A stretch of 49,280 nucleotides of DNA. Source: Lachnospiraceae bacterium. Lineage in GTDB: Bacteria; Bacillota; Clostridia; Lachnospirales; Lachnospiraceae. A program made the translations under genes and the position numbers. Below are positions 1 through 8,357 of the stretch, piece after piece (position 1 is the first letter of the stretch; each line of letters begins with the position of its first letter). The notes under the pieces are model-generated. The model was not told the origin of the DNA. It worked only from the letters and a program-made list of their open reading frames with translations, and did not search any database. The stretch is taken from contig JAFXVI010000023.1 in the NCBI GenBank assembly GCA_017524595.1, positions 1 to 49,280 on the forward strand, in the 5' to 3' direction.

Positions 1-102
1 GAGCTTATCCATCCCGTAGCATGTGAGCAGGGTCTTACATTCGCTATCCGTGAGGGTGGACGTACAGTAGGATCAGGCCGTGTTGCATCTATCATCGAAT
101 AA
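1..102 (+). CDS. tuf: Elongation factor Tu, C-terminal end (partial)
   Basis: The first 33 codons of the window read as the C-terminal end of the EF-Tu beta-barrel domain 3, with the hallmark ending [20 protein letters not shown] before a TAA stop. EF-Tu is the GTPase that delivers aminoacyl-tRNA to the ribosome. Only the extreme 3' end is present, so the GTPase domain cannot be inspected. The gene is followed by a strong GC-rich hairpin, as expected for a highly expressed translation gene at the end of its operon. Confidence 0.95.
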   Translation, partial: ELIHPVACEQGLTFAIREGGRTVGSGRVASIIE

Positions 103-124
103 TTTTAAGAATATAATAAATTAT

Positions 125-152
125 AAGCTCCCGGGAGATTTCCCGGGAGCTT
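125..152 (+). terminator. Hairpin terminator after tuf
   Basis: A perfect 12-bp inverted repeat (125-136 with 141-152, arms beginning AAGCTCCCGGGA) closes on a 4-nt loop. The downstream tract is only moderately T-rich, so termination may be incomplete. The next start codon lies only 20 bp further on, with no obvious promoter between, so read-through from tuf could feed the next gene. Confidence 0.8.
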
Positions 153-171
153 GTTGTATAAAGAGCAGGAT

Positions 172-1794
172 ATGAGTGGAAATACGAAGAATGTTAAGTC
201 CATAATCAATTATATGATGATACTTGTGCTCGCGGCTGAGATAGTATTTATTATTTTTATGAATACAGCGCGTTGCGCCAATTATCCTGAGATGGATATG
301 GCGAAGCTTTACCGGCACGCGATAGAGATGGTGAACAACCGCTCATATTTTATAGATGGTTGGAATTATATTACCACTATGGAACTTGACTGTTCACTTT
401 TGTTTGCGGTTCCGATATATGCTCTTTCGGGTAATATATATCTGTCATTTGGGATCGCAAATATCATTTTTTTATTCCTGTATCTGTTTGTGATCTTCGA
501 TATCCTTAAGAAGCTTGACGTCAACAGGCTGTATGGATATGTGGCTGTTATAGTTTTTCTTATACCTTACAGGATAGGGATGCTCGAATACTTCAACATG
601 CTCTTTTATAACGGGGGACAGTATGTTGTAAAGGTGCTTGTCCCTCTGCTTGTGATCGACTTAATGCTTGAGGATAGCGCGAAGCGATTTGGAATTAAGA
701 ATATCATCCTTCTTATTTTAATGAGCTTTTTCATGGTGCTGACAAGTATGTCCAGCGGCACCTATGTTCTGATGAGCGGTATCGTTCCTGTAATCCTGGC
801 TTATATTATAAACATAATACTTGAAGGGGATATAAAGAGTATAGTGAGCCGCAGATCAGTCGTAATATTGTTTAACCTCTTATCTTTCCTTTGCGGTTAC
901 GTGCTATGCCGAGTGCTGAAGGTGAGCCCCAACTCGGAAGGCATTGAGCTTGTGCCGCCTGAAAAACTGCTTGAAAATATAAGGGTGACGATATGGGGAT
1001 ATTTCAGCGTGTTTGTTAGCGGTGGGTATGTGAACGTTGTTAGTAAGGATGGGTTATTCCAGTTACTAAGATATGGCTTTGCGTTTCTTGTGATCATCCT
1101 GATATTTTATAATATCAGAAATATTTTTAAGATGGGAGAAAGGTTCAGCAGGCAGCGTTATCTTATGATGCCGTTTCTTGTGACTTTTATCATCTTATGT
1201 CTGACGCTGTGCTGTTTCAGCGATGTGTATTATCCCGAGAGATACTATTTTATCGGGATCGTGCCCTTGTTCCTTACAATACCGTATTTCCTTGAATGGA
1301 TCGAAGGGATGATCCTCAATAAATTCCCGGGGAACAGGCTGATAAAGCCTGCGCTGTTTATCGCAACAGGGAGTCTGACGCTTGTGCTTTTAATGTCCTG
1401 TATCTTAAATGTCCGTGATGAGATAAGGCGGGGGTATGACGGCGGGTACTCTCAGGTGCAGATCGTGCTTGAACATGCAAGGCAGCAACAGATAAGCAAT
1501 GTCCTGTGGCTGTATGACCTTCCGGACGGTGAGGTGGCGAGACTGTTTGCTCCCGATATAAGGTCTTCTGTCATAAATTTTACAGATGACGGGCAGCCGT
1601 TTCTTGACCCCGCACGTGATTTTTATCTGGCAGCAAATGATGCATCATATTATCCGGGAGCGAACCTGCTTATCGATAAGGCGGGCTCGGGTAATTTCGA
1701 CAGGCTTCCCGATGAAATAAGGTCTTCATATACTCAGCTTGAAGACGTTGGAGAATACAATGTTTACAGGAGCGGATCATGTGTTTTTGATTGA
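172..1794 (+). CDS. Polytopic membrane protein of unknown function (GT-C-like layout)
   Basis: A 540-residue protein dominated by about ten to twelve hydrophobic helices, with an early extracytoplasmic loop rich in acidic residues (YPEMDMAKLYRH) and a soluble C-terminal stretch of about 110 residues. That layout resembles GT-C-fold lipid-linked sugar transferases and other surface-polymer proteins, but no diagnostic motif was recognised, so the function is not assigned. The ATG at 172 is preferred over the in-frame TTG at 151, because AGCAGGA lies just upstream of 172 and the TTG falls inside the tuf terminator. It has a similar build to the large membrane proteins at 5349 and 8358, which suggests a shared theme of envelope polymer work. 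No promoter of its own was seen. Confidence 0.75.
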   Translation: MSGNTKNVKSIINYMMILVLAAEIVFIIFMNTARCANYPEMDMAKLYRHAIEMVNNRSYFIDGWNYITTMELDCSLLFAVPIYALSGNIYLSFGIANIIFLFLYLFVIFDILKKLDVNRLYGYVAVIVFLIPYRIGMLEYFNMLFYNGGQYVVKVLVPLLVIDLMLEDSAKRFGIKNIILLILMSFFMVLTSMSSGTYVLMSGIVPVILAYIINIILEGDIKSIVSRRSVVILFNLLSFLCGYVLCRVLKVSPNSEGIELVPPEKLLENIRVTIWGYFSVFVSGGYVNVVSKDGLFQLLRYGFAFLVIILIFYNIRNIFKMGERFSRQRYLMMPFLVTFIILCLTLCCFSDVYYPERYYFIGIVPLFLTIPYFLEWIEGMILNKFPGNRLIKPALFIATGSLTLVLLMSCILNVRDEIRRGYDGGYSQVQIVLEHARQQQISNVLWLYDLPDGEVARLFAPDIRSSVINFTDDGQPFLDPARDFYLAANDASYYPGANLLIDKAGSGNFDRLPDEIRSSYTQLEDVGEYNVYRSGSCVFD

Positions 1795-1827
1795 TGATAT
1801 GTGATCCCTAAAACCATATAAACGGAC

Positions 1828-1856
1828 TTGTGGAATAAATGTTAAGGTGTTACAAT
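1828..1856 (+). promoter_or_regulatory. Sigma-A-like promoter for the OFA transporter gene
   Basis: A TTGTGG -35 box (1828-1833) and a TACAAT -10 box (1851-1856) are separated by 17 bp. A TGT immediately before the -10 box gives an extended -10. The start codon of the transporter follows about 70 bp later. Confidence 0.55.
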
Positions 1857-1929
1857 ATGTTCTGTATTTTTAGGTTTTTCGGCCTGAATATATTATAAAA
1901 AGGATAAGAAATACAAAGGAGACGGTAAA

Positions 1930-3270
1930 ATGAGTGATTCAAAATCAGCCAAGAGCGCTAAGGGCGGCAATAAGTGGACATGTGCTGCGATCCCCGCGCT
2001 TTTGCTTCATTGCAGTATAGGTACCGTGTACTGCTGGGGAACATTTTCCAAGGAAATCGGCGAATACATTTACGGAGCCGAGAATTTCCAGGCACATGCA
2101 AGTGCTGTTCAGTGGGCGTTCTCACTGGCGATATTCTTTCTGGGCATGTCAGCAGCCTTTCTTGGCGATGTCGTAGAGAAGGATATCCATAAATCATCGC
2201 TTATTGCAACGATATGCTTTACTGTGGGTATGCTTGGAACCGGTCTTGCGATACTGCTTAAGTCACTTCCTCTCGTGTTCCTTTTCTATGGATGCATAAT
2301 GGGTATCGGTCTCGGAACAGGTTACTTAAGCCCTGTTAAGACGCTGATGCTCTGGTTTAAGGATCGTAAGGGTCTTGCTACAGGACTTGCGGTTGCCGGT
2401 TTTGGCCTTGCCAAGGCTATAGCAACACCGGTTATGCAGTTCTTCCTTACCAAGTTTAATAACAATCCGGCATATATGTTCTTCATTATGGGATGTATCT
2501 ACTGCGTGATGATGTTCATAGGACATCTGCTCCTTAAAAAGCCGGCTGACTGGGTTGAAGCTCACGGAGACAACGGAGGTATCGGTGAGTTCTTCGCAAC
2601 GCTTGGCAAGAACTTCAAGACATCATTCTCAAACAAGACTTTTATCGGAATATGGATCATGTTCTATATAAATATCACCTGCGGTCTTGCGCTTATCTCA
2701 CAGGAGAAGGCGATATTCAATTCAATAGACTTAAGCCTTGCGCTTGCAGCAACCTTGGGTTCTGTTACGGCTATCGCCAATGCTGCCGGACGTCTCGGAT
2801 TTTCCGCATGGGCTGATATGTTCAAGGACAGGAATACAATTTATAAGATAATCTTCATCCTGTCTATAGTATTTACGGGAGCTGTAGTTCTTACACACGG
2901 TATCGATAATAAGATAGTGTTCCTCTGTGTTGCACTTCTTATCATGGTAAATGCGGGATACGGCGGCGGCTACTCAAATGTACCGACGCTCCTTTCGGAT
3001 CACTTTGGAATGAAGAGTATCTCCGCAGTTCACGGCATGTGCTTATCGGCATGGGCCATGGCAGGACTTACCGGCAACCAGCTTGCAACTTACATTGTTA
3101 AGCATGTCGGCGAATTTAAGGATACTGTTCTTTCCGATGGAACGGTCGTATCGGTAAATACACAAGGATATCAGACAGTACTTTATGTTACGCTGGCACT
3201 TTACATCGTTGCCTGCATCGTCTGCTTCACTATGATCCCGAAGAAGAAAGCGGATGCGGACAAGGAGTGA
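1930..3270 (+). CDS. OFA-family major facilitator transporter
   Basis: A 446-residue, 12-helix major facilitator protein of the oxalate/formate antiporter (OFA) group. The N-terminus after a short basic tail carries the family pattern YCWGTFSKEIGEYIYG, and the helix 4-5 region reads KGLATGLAVAGFGLAKAIATP, typical of OFA carriers. These carriers exchange or import small carboxylates at the cytoplasmic membrane. The exact substrate cannot be told from sequence, and many Clostridial members are simply named MFS transporters. AAAGGAGACGG gives a strong ribosome site before the ATG. The gene appears monocistronic, bounded by a promoter upstream and a hairpin terminator just downstream. Confidence 0.88.
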   Translation: MSDSKSAKSAKGGNKWTCAAIPALLLHCSIGTVYCWGTFSKEIGEYIYGAENFQAHASAVQWAFSLAIFFLGMSAAFLGDVVEKDIHKSSLIATICFTVGMLGTGLAILLKSLPLVFLFYGCIMGIGLGTGYLSPVKTLMLWFKDRKGLATGLAVAGFGLAKAIATPVMQFFLTKFNNNPAYMFFIMGCIYCVMMFIGHLLLKKPADWVEAHGDNGGIGEFFATLGKNFKTSFSNKTFIGIWIMFYINITCGLALISQEKAIFNSIDLSLALAATLGSVTAIANAAGRLGFSAWADMFKDRNTIYKIIFILSIVFTGAVVLTHGIDNKIVFLCVALLIMVNAGYGGGYSNVPTLLSDHFGMKSISAVHGMCLSAWAMAGLTGNQLATYIVKHVGEFKDTVLSDGTVVSVNTQGYQTVLYVTLALYIVACIVCFTMIPKKKADADKE

Positions 3271-3295
3271 TGATCTAAAATCAAACGACGTTTAT

Positions 3296-3332
3296 GGCCG
3301 TATCCGTGATATCATGGATACGGTCTTTTTTT
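3296..3332 (+). terminator. Rho-independent terminator after the OFA transporter
   Basis: The stem CCGTATCC (3298-3305) pairs with GGATACGG (3316-3323), extended by a G-U and a G-C pair at its base, and is followed by a run of seven T (3326-3332). Confidence 0.88.
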
Positions 3333-3356
3333 GAGGTATTCAAGTTTTGCTTAAAA

Positions 3357-3365
3357 TGGTATAAT
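3357..3365 (+). promoter_or_regulatory. Extended -10 promoter for the nucleotidase operon
   Basis: TGGTATAAT is a consensus extended -10 element (TGn plus TATAAT at 3360-3365). The -35 region (about 3337-3343) matches consensus poorly, which extended -10 promoters tolerate. Its position, right after the preceding terminator and about 165 bp before the next ATG, suits an operon promoter. Confidence 0.55.
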
Positions 3366-3531
3366 CCTTGTTGATGATATCTTACTTAAAGAGAAACTTC
3401 AGCTTACATTTACCAAAATGGTAGTGGTTTACATAACATAAATGTAGAGTCAACAACAACATTAATAAAGTAGCCACAATACAACAACAAAGAATAATCA
3501 ACGACACAACAACAATAAAGAGGGAACAACA
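3366..3531 (+). promoter_or_regulatory. Long leader with hairpin and CAA-rich, G-poor tract
   Basis: The predicted untranslated leader has two parts. The first holds an inverted repeat (TACATTTA 3405-3412 with TAAATGTA 3439-3446) and an inner TACCA/TGGTA pairing. The second, about 3451-3521, is dominated by CAA and ACA triplets with very few G, so it should stay single-stranded right up to the ribosome site (AGAGGG). This matches no riboswitch class that I recognise. It may be an unstructured translation enhancer. Confidence 0.45.
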
Positions 3532-5340
3532 ATGAAGCAGCAACGACATAACAACATCAAGGAGACAATAATAAAAAAGAAAATACTTGGCTGTTTGTTT
3601 GCCGCAATAATGATATTTATGTGCGGGTGCAGCGCACAGATCGAGGTGGATCCTGAAAGCGGTGCGGTATCCGTAAATGGCGTGCCTCTTGAAACATATA
3701 TTGATACGGCTAAGGACATGGGACTGTTAAGTGTCAGTGTTAACGGGACAGATGTGTTAAGTGGCATCGACAGTGATACTACGTCCGAAGCGGGACCTAC
3801 AGGCAATATAGTCATCCTGCATACAAATGACGTGCATTGCGGTGTTGATAATAACTTAGGCTACGCCGGACTGGCTGCATATAAAAAAGAAATGGAAGAT
3901 GAAGGCAATGCCGTTTTCCTTGTGGATGATGGCGATGAGATACAGGGAGGCGTGATCGGCACGCTTACCAGAGGAGGAGCCATCATCGACATCATGAATG
4001 AAGTCGGTTACGGGATGGCGACGATCGGAAATCATGATTTTGATTACGGTACTGACAGACTGTTGGAACTTACAAAGCAGGCGGATTATCCGTATGTATG
4101 CTGCAATTTCGTGGATTTAAGGACCGGGGATGAAGTATTTGATCCCTACAGGATAGTTGAGATAGGCGGCAGGAAGATCGCCTTTGTCGGTGTGGATACC
4201 CCGACAACGATAACCAGCACGGCGCCTGCATATTTTGAGGATAAGAATGGCCGGTTCATCTACGGATTTTTGCAGGGATCCGACGGAAGCAGGCTGTATA
4301 ACGCTATACAGAATGCGGTGGATGATGCCAGGAATGAAGGAGCTGATTACTGTATACTGCTGGCTCACCTTGGCATTGATGAGGCTGATTCACCATATAC
4401 TTCATATGAAGTAATAGCCAATACTACCGGTATAGATGTGATATTTGACGGACATTCTCACAGCATCGTCGAATCGGAAGAGGTGAAGAATAAGGACGGT
4501 GAGACGGTGTTACTGACACAGGCGGGATATCAGCTTAATGCGATAGGCAAGCTTACGATAGATGCAGAAGGGAATTTAAAGTCAGAACTGATTCAGGATT
4601 ATGATAAGAGAGATGATGATATAACTGCCCTTATTGCGAAGGAAAGGGCTGCGTTTGAAGATCAGCTTGAGGAAGTGATAGCAACGTCTGATTTTGATAT
4701 GGTTGCAGCGACGGAAGATAATCAGACATGGCTTGTAAGGAATGGAGAGACAAACATGGCTGATTTTGTGGCAGATGCATACCGTTTTGCAGCAGGTACG
4801 GAAATAGCTTTTGTAAACGGCGGGGGAGTTCGCAACAATATAAAAGCCGGCAATATCACCTATGGGGATCTGCTCGGCGTCAATCCATTTTCAAATGAAG
4901 TGGTTGCGCGGTATGTAAGCGGGCAGGAACTTGCGGATGCGCTTGAATACAGCGTGAGCTTTGCACCGGATGATTTTGGCGGTTTCCTGCAGGTGTCAGG
5001 TATAACCTTTGATGTCGATATGAGTAAGAATGCCAGAGTAAAGCTTGATGACAGCCGCATGTTTGAAGGATTTGACAGTGATGAGAGAAGGGTGAAAAAC
5101 ATAATGATAAATGGTGAGCCGCTTGATCCTGACAGGAAATATCAGGTGGCTTCGATCGGATTTATCCTGTTTAATAAGGGTAACGGATACACTATGTTTA
5201 ACGGTGAAAAGATAGAGCTTGACCGTTATATTGAGGATATCACGGCGCTTAAGGAGTACCTTGCTTCGATGGACGGCAGGATGTCGGAGGATTATAAGGA
5301 TCAGAAGGGACAGGACAGGATGCATTTCATAAGTCAGTAA
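3532..5340 (+). CDS. 5'-nucleotidase / UshA-family metallophosphoesterase lipoprotein
   Basis: This 602-residue protein has a basic N-terminus, a hydrophobic helix and a lipobox ending in Cys33 (MCGC), so it should be a lipoprotein on the outer face of the membrane. After a linker of about 55 residues comes a calcineurin-like phosphoesterase domain with the metal ligands of the family: HTNDVH (Asp100, His102), DDGDEIQGG, GNHDFDYG and GHSHS. A C-terminal 5'-nucleotidase domain follows, with NGGGVRNNI and the substrate-side NPFSNEV segment. The family hydrolyses extracellular nucleotides or related phosphoesters to scavenge nucleosides and phosphate. The gene is followed after 8 bp by the YfhO-type gene, so co-transcription is likely. 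Confidence 0.9.
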   Translation: MKQQRHNNIKETIIKKKILGCLFAAIMIFMCGCSAQIEVDPESGAVSVNGVPLETYIDTAKDMGLLSVSVNGTDVLSGIDSDTTSEAGPTGNIVILHTNDVHCGVDNNLGYAGLAAYKKEMEDEGNAVFLVDDGDEIQGGVIGTLTRGGAIIDIMNEVGYGMATIGNHDFDYGTDRLLELTKQADYPYVCCNFVDLRTGDEVFDPYRIVEIGGRKIAFVGVDTPTTITSTAPAYFEDKNGRFIYGFLQGSDGSRLYNAIQNAVDDARNEGADYCILLAHLGIDEADSPYTSYEVIANTTGIDVIFDGHSHSIVESEEVKNKDGETVLLTQAGYQLNAIGKLTIDAEGNLKSELIQDYDKRDDDITALIAKERAAFEDQLEEVIATSDFDMVAATEDNQTWLVRNGETNMADFVADAYRFAAGTEIAFVNGGGVRNNIKAGNITYGDLLGVNPFSNEVVARYVSGQELADALEYSVSFAPDDFGGFLQVSGITFDVDMSKNARVKLDDSRMFEGFDSDERRVKNIMINGEPLDPDRKYQVASIGFILFNKGNGYTMFNGEKIELDRYIEDITALKEYLASMDGRMSEDYKDQKGQDRMHFISQ

Positions 5341-5348
5341 GCCGGGAT

Positions 5349-8300
5349 ATGAATGATAAGTTGGAAGAGATCGTGAATTTAAAGAAAGAAAGATTGAGAT
5401 ACCTGCTTGCACCGGTGATAACACTTGTACTCTACAGCGTTATCCTGGCAGTCAAAGGTATATATCCGTTCGGAAACAATACTATAGATTATTACGATAT
5501 GGCGCAGCAGATAGCGGCTTTCTATTACCATGTTTACGATGCTCTTCACGGAACGAAGGGTTTCTTCTATGACTGGTATACGGCGCTCGGAGTTAATATG
5601 GCGATGAGTACTTCGGGCTGTTCCAATCTGTCTTTATTTAATCTGTTTTTCCTGTTCATACGACGCAGTTCGCTTCTTAAAAGTCTTTCTGTATTTAATG
5701 GGCTTAAGCTCATGTGTATGAGTGCGGCTATGTATTTTTATCTTCATAAGACACATCCCAAATCACCTGAATTCTTTAAGGTCGTTTCTTCGGTAGGATA
5801 TTCATTTTGCGGTTTTGTTTTGGTGCTGTATATAACAAATCAGTGGATTGATATAGCCGTGTTGTTCCCGCTTATCATGTATTTTTATGATAAAATGCTT
5901 AAGACCGGAAGAATGATGGGATATGTCATAACTCTTGCGATTACATTGATAGCAAGTTATTATCTTGGTTTCATGATCCTGATTTTTATATTCCTTTACA
6001 CAGGGCTTATTCTTATTGGTGAAAAGTTGATCATTTCGGGAAAAGATGCTCATAGTGACATAATTAAAAACACCGGAATTCATATTGCAGAATTGGGATA
6101 TGGCACAATGTTGGGCATTGCATTGTCTTCGTTCATACTGGTGCCTCAGCTTATTCAGATGCTGGGTTCTGCCAGATTTAAGAACGGGAATGGAAGTGAG
6201 AGTACAGGGCTTGTAGGAAAGTATCTTGAGATACTTTCACATGTAAGAGGTGATTATACAACGCGTTGGTGGTCATTGCTTGGCCTATCCTTTGCGGCGG
6301 CTGTTATTCTTACGGGGATATTGAGATGTATTGGGGGAAAAAGAATTCGAGAAAATGATGGCATAAAAGTTGATTCAAAGGCAGAACATAATGAAACAGG
6401 GGTAATGTTGGAGGATATTTTGTCTAACAGGCCGATTTTAACCACAGTGCTTTTGATCCTTATCATGGTACTTGAACTTTTCTTCGAGAGTATAAATCTT
6501 ATCTGGCATTTTGGCTCTTATGTTCAATATCCTATAAGAAATGGATTTATTATATATTTTGTGTTTGCATATCTTACCTGTTTTTTTGCAGGAAGGATAT
6601 ATGATGAGGAATGCGAAAGATCAGACAGGTCATATCTGAGTTTTATATTCACAGTTACCGGTTTTCTGCTTTTTATCGCTTTTTACAGAAATCACCCGTA
6701 TATGCCTATCAGAAAAGTGTTCCATCTGACATCAGGTATGATGGGAGTGGCTTTTCTGTTTTACTTTAGCTTGCTGAATTTTGAAACGCTGAGGACATTT
6801 GTCCATGCCCGGAGAAATAAGCAGAAGAAAGAGGATATTAGGGAATCGGAAGAAAAAAGAAGTAAAGCAGGGTATAAATGGGCAGCAGGCTTTTTGGCGT
6901 TTGAAGTTCTCTGCTATGGTTTTCTTCTGTTCGGAAAGCCTGAATTTATAACGGGTTATACAGAGGAGCCCGAGCAGAACGGCGAGTATGTCTATATTTG
7001 TGAACAGCTTCGTGATAAATTCGATCTTGGGCCTGAATTTTTGCATCGCATGAAGAATCCTGATGAGAGCCTTAACGCTAATTACGGTTTGGTACTTATG
7101 CAGCCTGTGTTATCCAATTGGACTCACTTGATCGCGCCTGGTGAACAGGCGGGGGCAGCTAACTGGGGTTACAGCATTCAATTTACGAGACTTCTTGATT
7201 CCGGGGGTACCGTTTTTTCTGATGCTCTGATAGGAATAAGAAGAGTGATCAGCCGTGTTCCGATAGACGAACGATTGTATGAGGCTGTTGACAATGCAGA
7301 GGTTGTTGTTGATCACCTGTCAGGACAGACGGCAGAATATACTCTGTATAATACTAAATATTCCCTGCCATTTGGTGTTGTTTTAAACGGTCGGGACGAA
7401 CTGATACAGCGGCTGAATACTGCCGATACGGTTGATTTGCACAACACTATATATGAAACTATGGCAAGACCTGATAAGGCAGGTGATAAAACTGATGAAC
7501 TGGCTTTTTGGCTTATAAAAGGAGGTTCTGTTAAGGACGGGAAGACAAAGGTTGATGAGGAAACGACAGGGTCAATGCGTATAGTAAATATAGAGACAAA
7601 AATCAAGGGGGAATCAGCATTATATCTTCTTGGCAGTGGTGGTGATCGTGAGTATGCCAATTGCACAATAGAGGTATTGGATACTGATCAGGGAAGGTTC
7701 ATGACCATACCGACAATAGGTGAATATGACAATATATACTATCCGGCGCATTTTAATAATAATGCTGTATATCTGGGATGTTTTGAGAATAAAACTGTCA
7801 GGCTGAGAGTGACTATGGATATTGATAAGGGAGAGGGGTTTGAGGTCGACCTTATGGGAATTCATATGGAGGCCATGGACGGGTTGTGCAGAGACGATCT
7901 GGAAGAAAGAGATGATAATGTGGCAGCAGGAAACAGAACTCTGACTTTATCGGTTGATTCGGATGATAGTAGTACATTGCTTCTTCCTCTTACATATGAT
8001 AAAGGCTGGAAGATTACTCTGAACGGAAGAAAAGTCAAGGCATCATCCTGTGCCGGATTGTTTACGGCTATACCGCTTGAGAAGGGTAAGAATGATCTGA
8101 AAATGAGCTTTACCCCGCCGGGAATGGCTGCCGGAACTGTCATAACCCTGATTGCAATTGCCATAACGTTGGTCTTTATTGTTCTTGTCAAACTTGATTC
8201 AGAGATGATGATGCTGAGAACAGAGAGGGTTTTTGCAGAGATATCGAAGGTTTTGGCACCGATATATATATGTATATTTGCAATATCGATATTATTTATG

Positions 8301-8354
8301 TATATTATACCAATAATATATGGAGCATATGTATTGTTCGCAGTATCGGGGTAG
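5349..8354 (+). CDS. yfhO: YfhO-family membrane protein
   Basis: A 1001-residue protein. The first ~550 residues hold about a dozen membrane helices, followed by an extracytoplasmic domain of about 350 residues and one or two C-terminal helices. The early motif YPFGNNTIDYYDMAQQIAAFY and the following DWYTALGVNM segment are typical of the YfhO family. Bacillus YfhO has been linked to glycosylation of lipoteichoic acid or a related surface polymer as a GT-C-type transferase; that role is family knowledge, not shown here. The gene lies 8 bp after the nucleotidase gene and 3 bp before the next membrane protein, which indicates one transcript. The acidic Asp pair in the first loop would fit a GT-C catalytic site. 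Confidence 0.85.
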   Translation: MNDKLEEIVNLKKERLRYLLAPVITLVLYSVILAVKGIYPFGNNTIDYYDMAQQIAAFYYHVYDALHGTKGFFYDWYTALGVNMAMSTSGCSNLSLFNLFFLFIRRSSLLKSLSVFNGLKLMCMSAAMYFYLHKTHPKSPEFFKVVSSVGYSFCGFVLVLYITNQWIDIAVLFPLIMYFYDKMLKTGRMMGYVITLAITLIASYYLGFMILIFIFLYTGLILIGEKLIISGKDAHSDIIKNTGIHIAELGYGTMLGIALSSFILVPQLIQMLGSARFKNGNGSESTGLVGKYLEILSHVRGDYTTRWWSLLGLSFAAAVILTGILRCIGGKRIRENDGIKVDSKAEHNETGVMLEDILSNRPILTTVLLILIMVLELFFESINLIWHFGSYVQYPIRNGFIIYFVFAYLTCFFAGRIYDEECERSDRSYLSFIFTVTGFLLFIAFYRNHPYMPIRKVFHLTSGMMGVAFLFYFSLLNFETLRTFVHARRNKQKKEDIRESEEKRSKAGYKWAAGFLAFEVLCYGFLLFGKPEFITGYTEEPEQNGEYVYICEQLRDKFDLGPEFLHRMKNPDESLNANYGLVLMQPVLSNWTHLIAPGEQAGAANWGYSIQFTRLLDSGGTVFSDALIGIRRVISRVPIDERLYEAVDNAEVVVDHLSGQTAEYTLYNTKYSLPFGVVLNGRDELIQRLNTADTVDLHNTIYETMARPDKAGDKTDELAFWLIKGGSVKDGKTKVDEETTGSMRIVNIETKIKGESALYLLGSGGDREYANCTIEVLDTDQGRFMTIPTIGEYDNIYYPAHFNNNAVYLGCFENKTVRLRVTMDIDKGEGFEVDLMGIHMEAMDGLCRDDLEERDDNVAAGNRTLTLSVDSDDSSTLLLPLTYDKGWKITLNGRKVKASSCAGLFTAIPLEKGKNDLKMSFTPPGMAAGTVITLIAIAITLVFIVLVKLDSEMMMLRTERVFAEISKVLAPIYICIFAISILFMYIIPIIYGAYVLFAVSG

Positions 8355-8357
8355 CAT

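Noticed and set aside
151-171. TTG start giving seven more residues for the first membrane protein
   Set aside because: It lies at the foot of the tuf terminator stem with no ribosome site; ATG 172 fits better.
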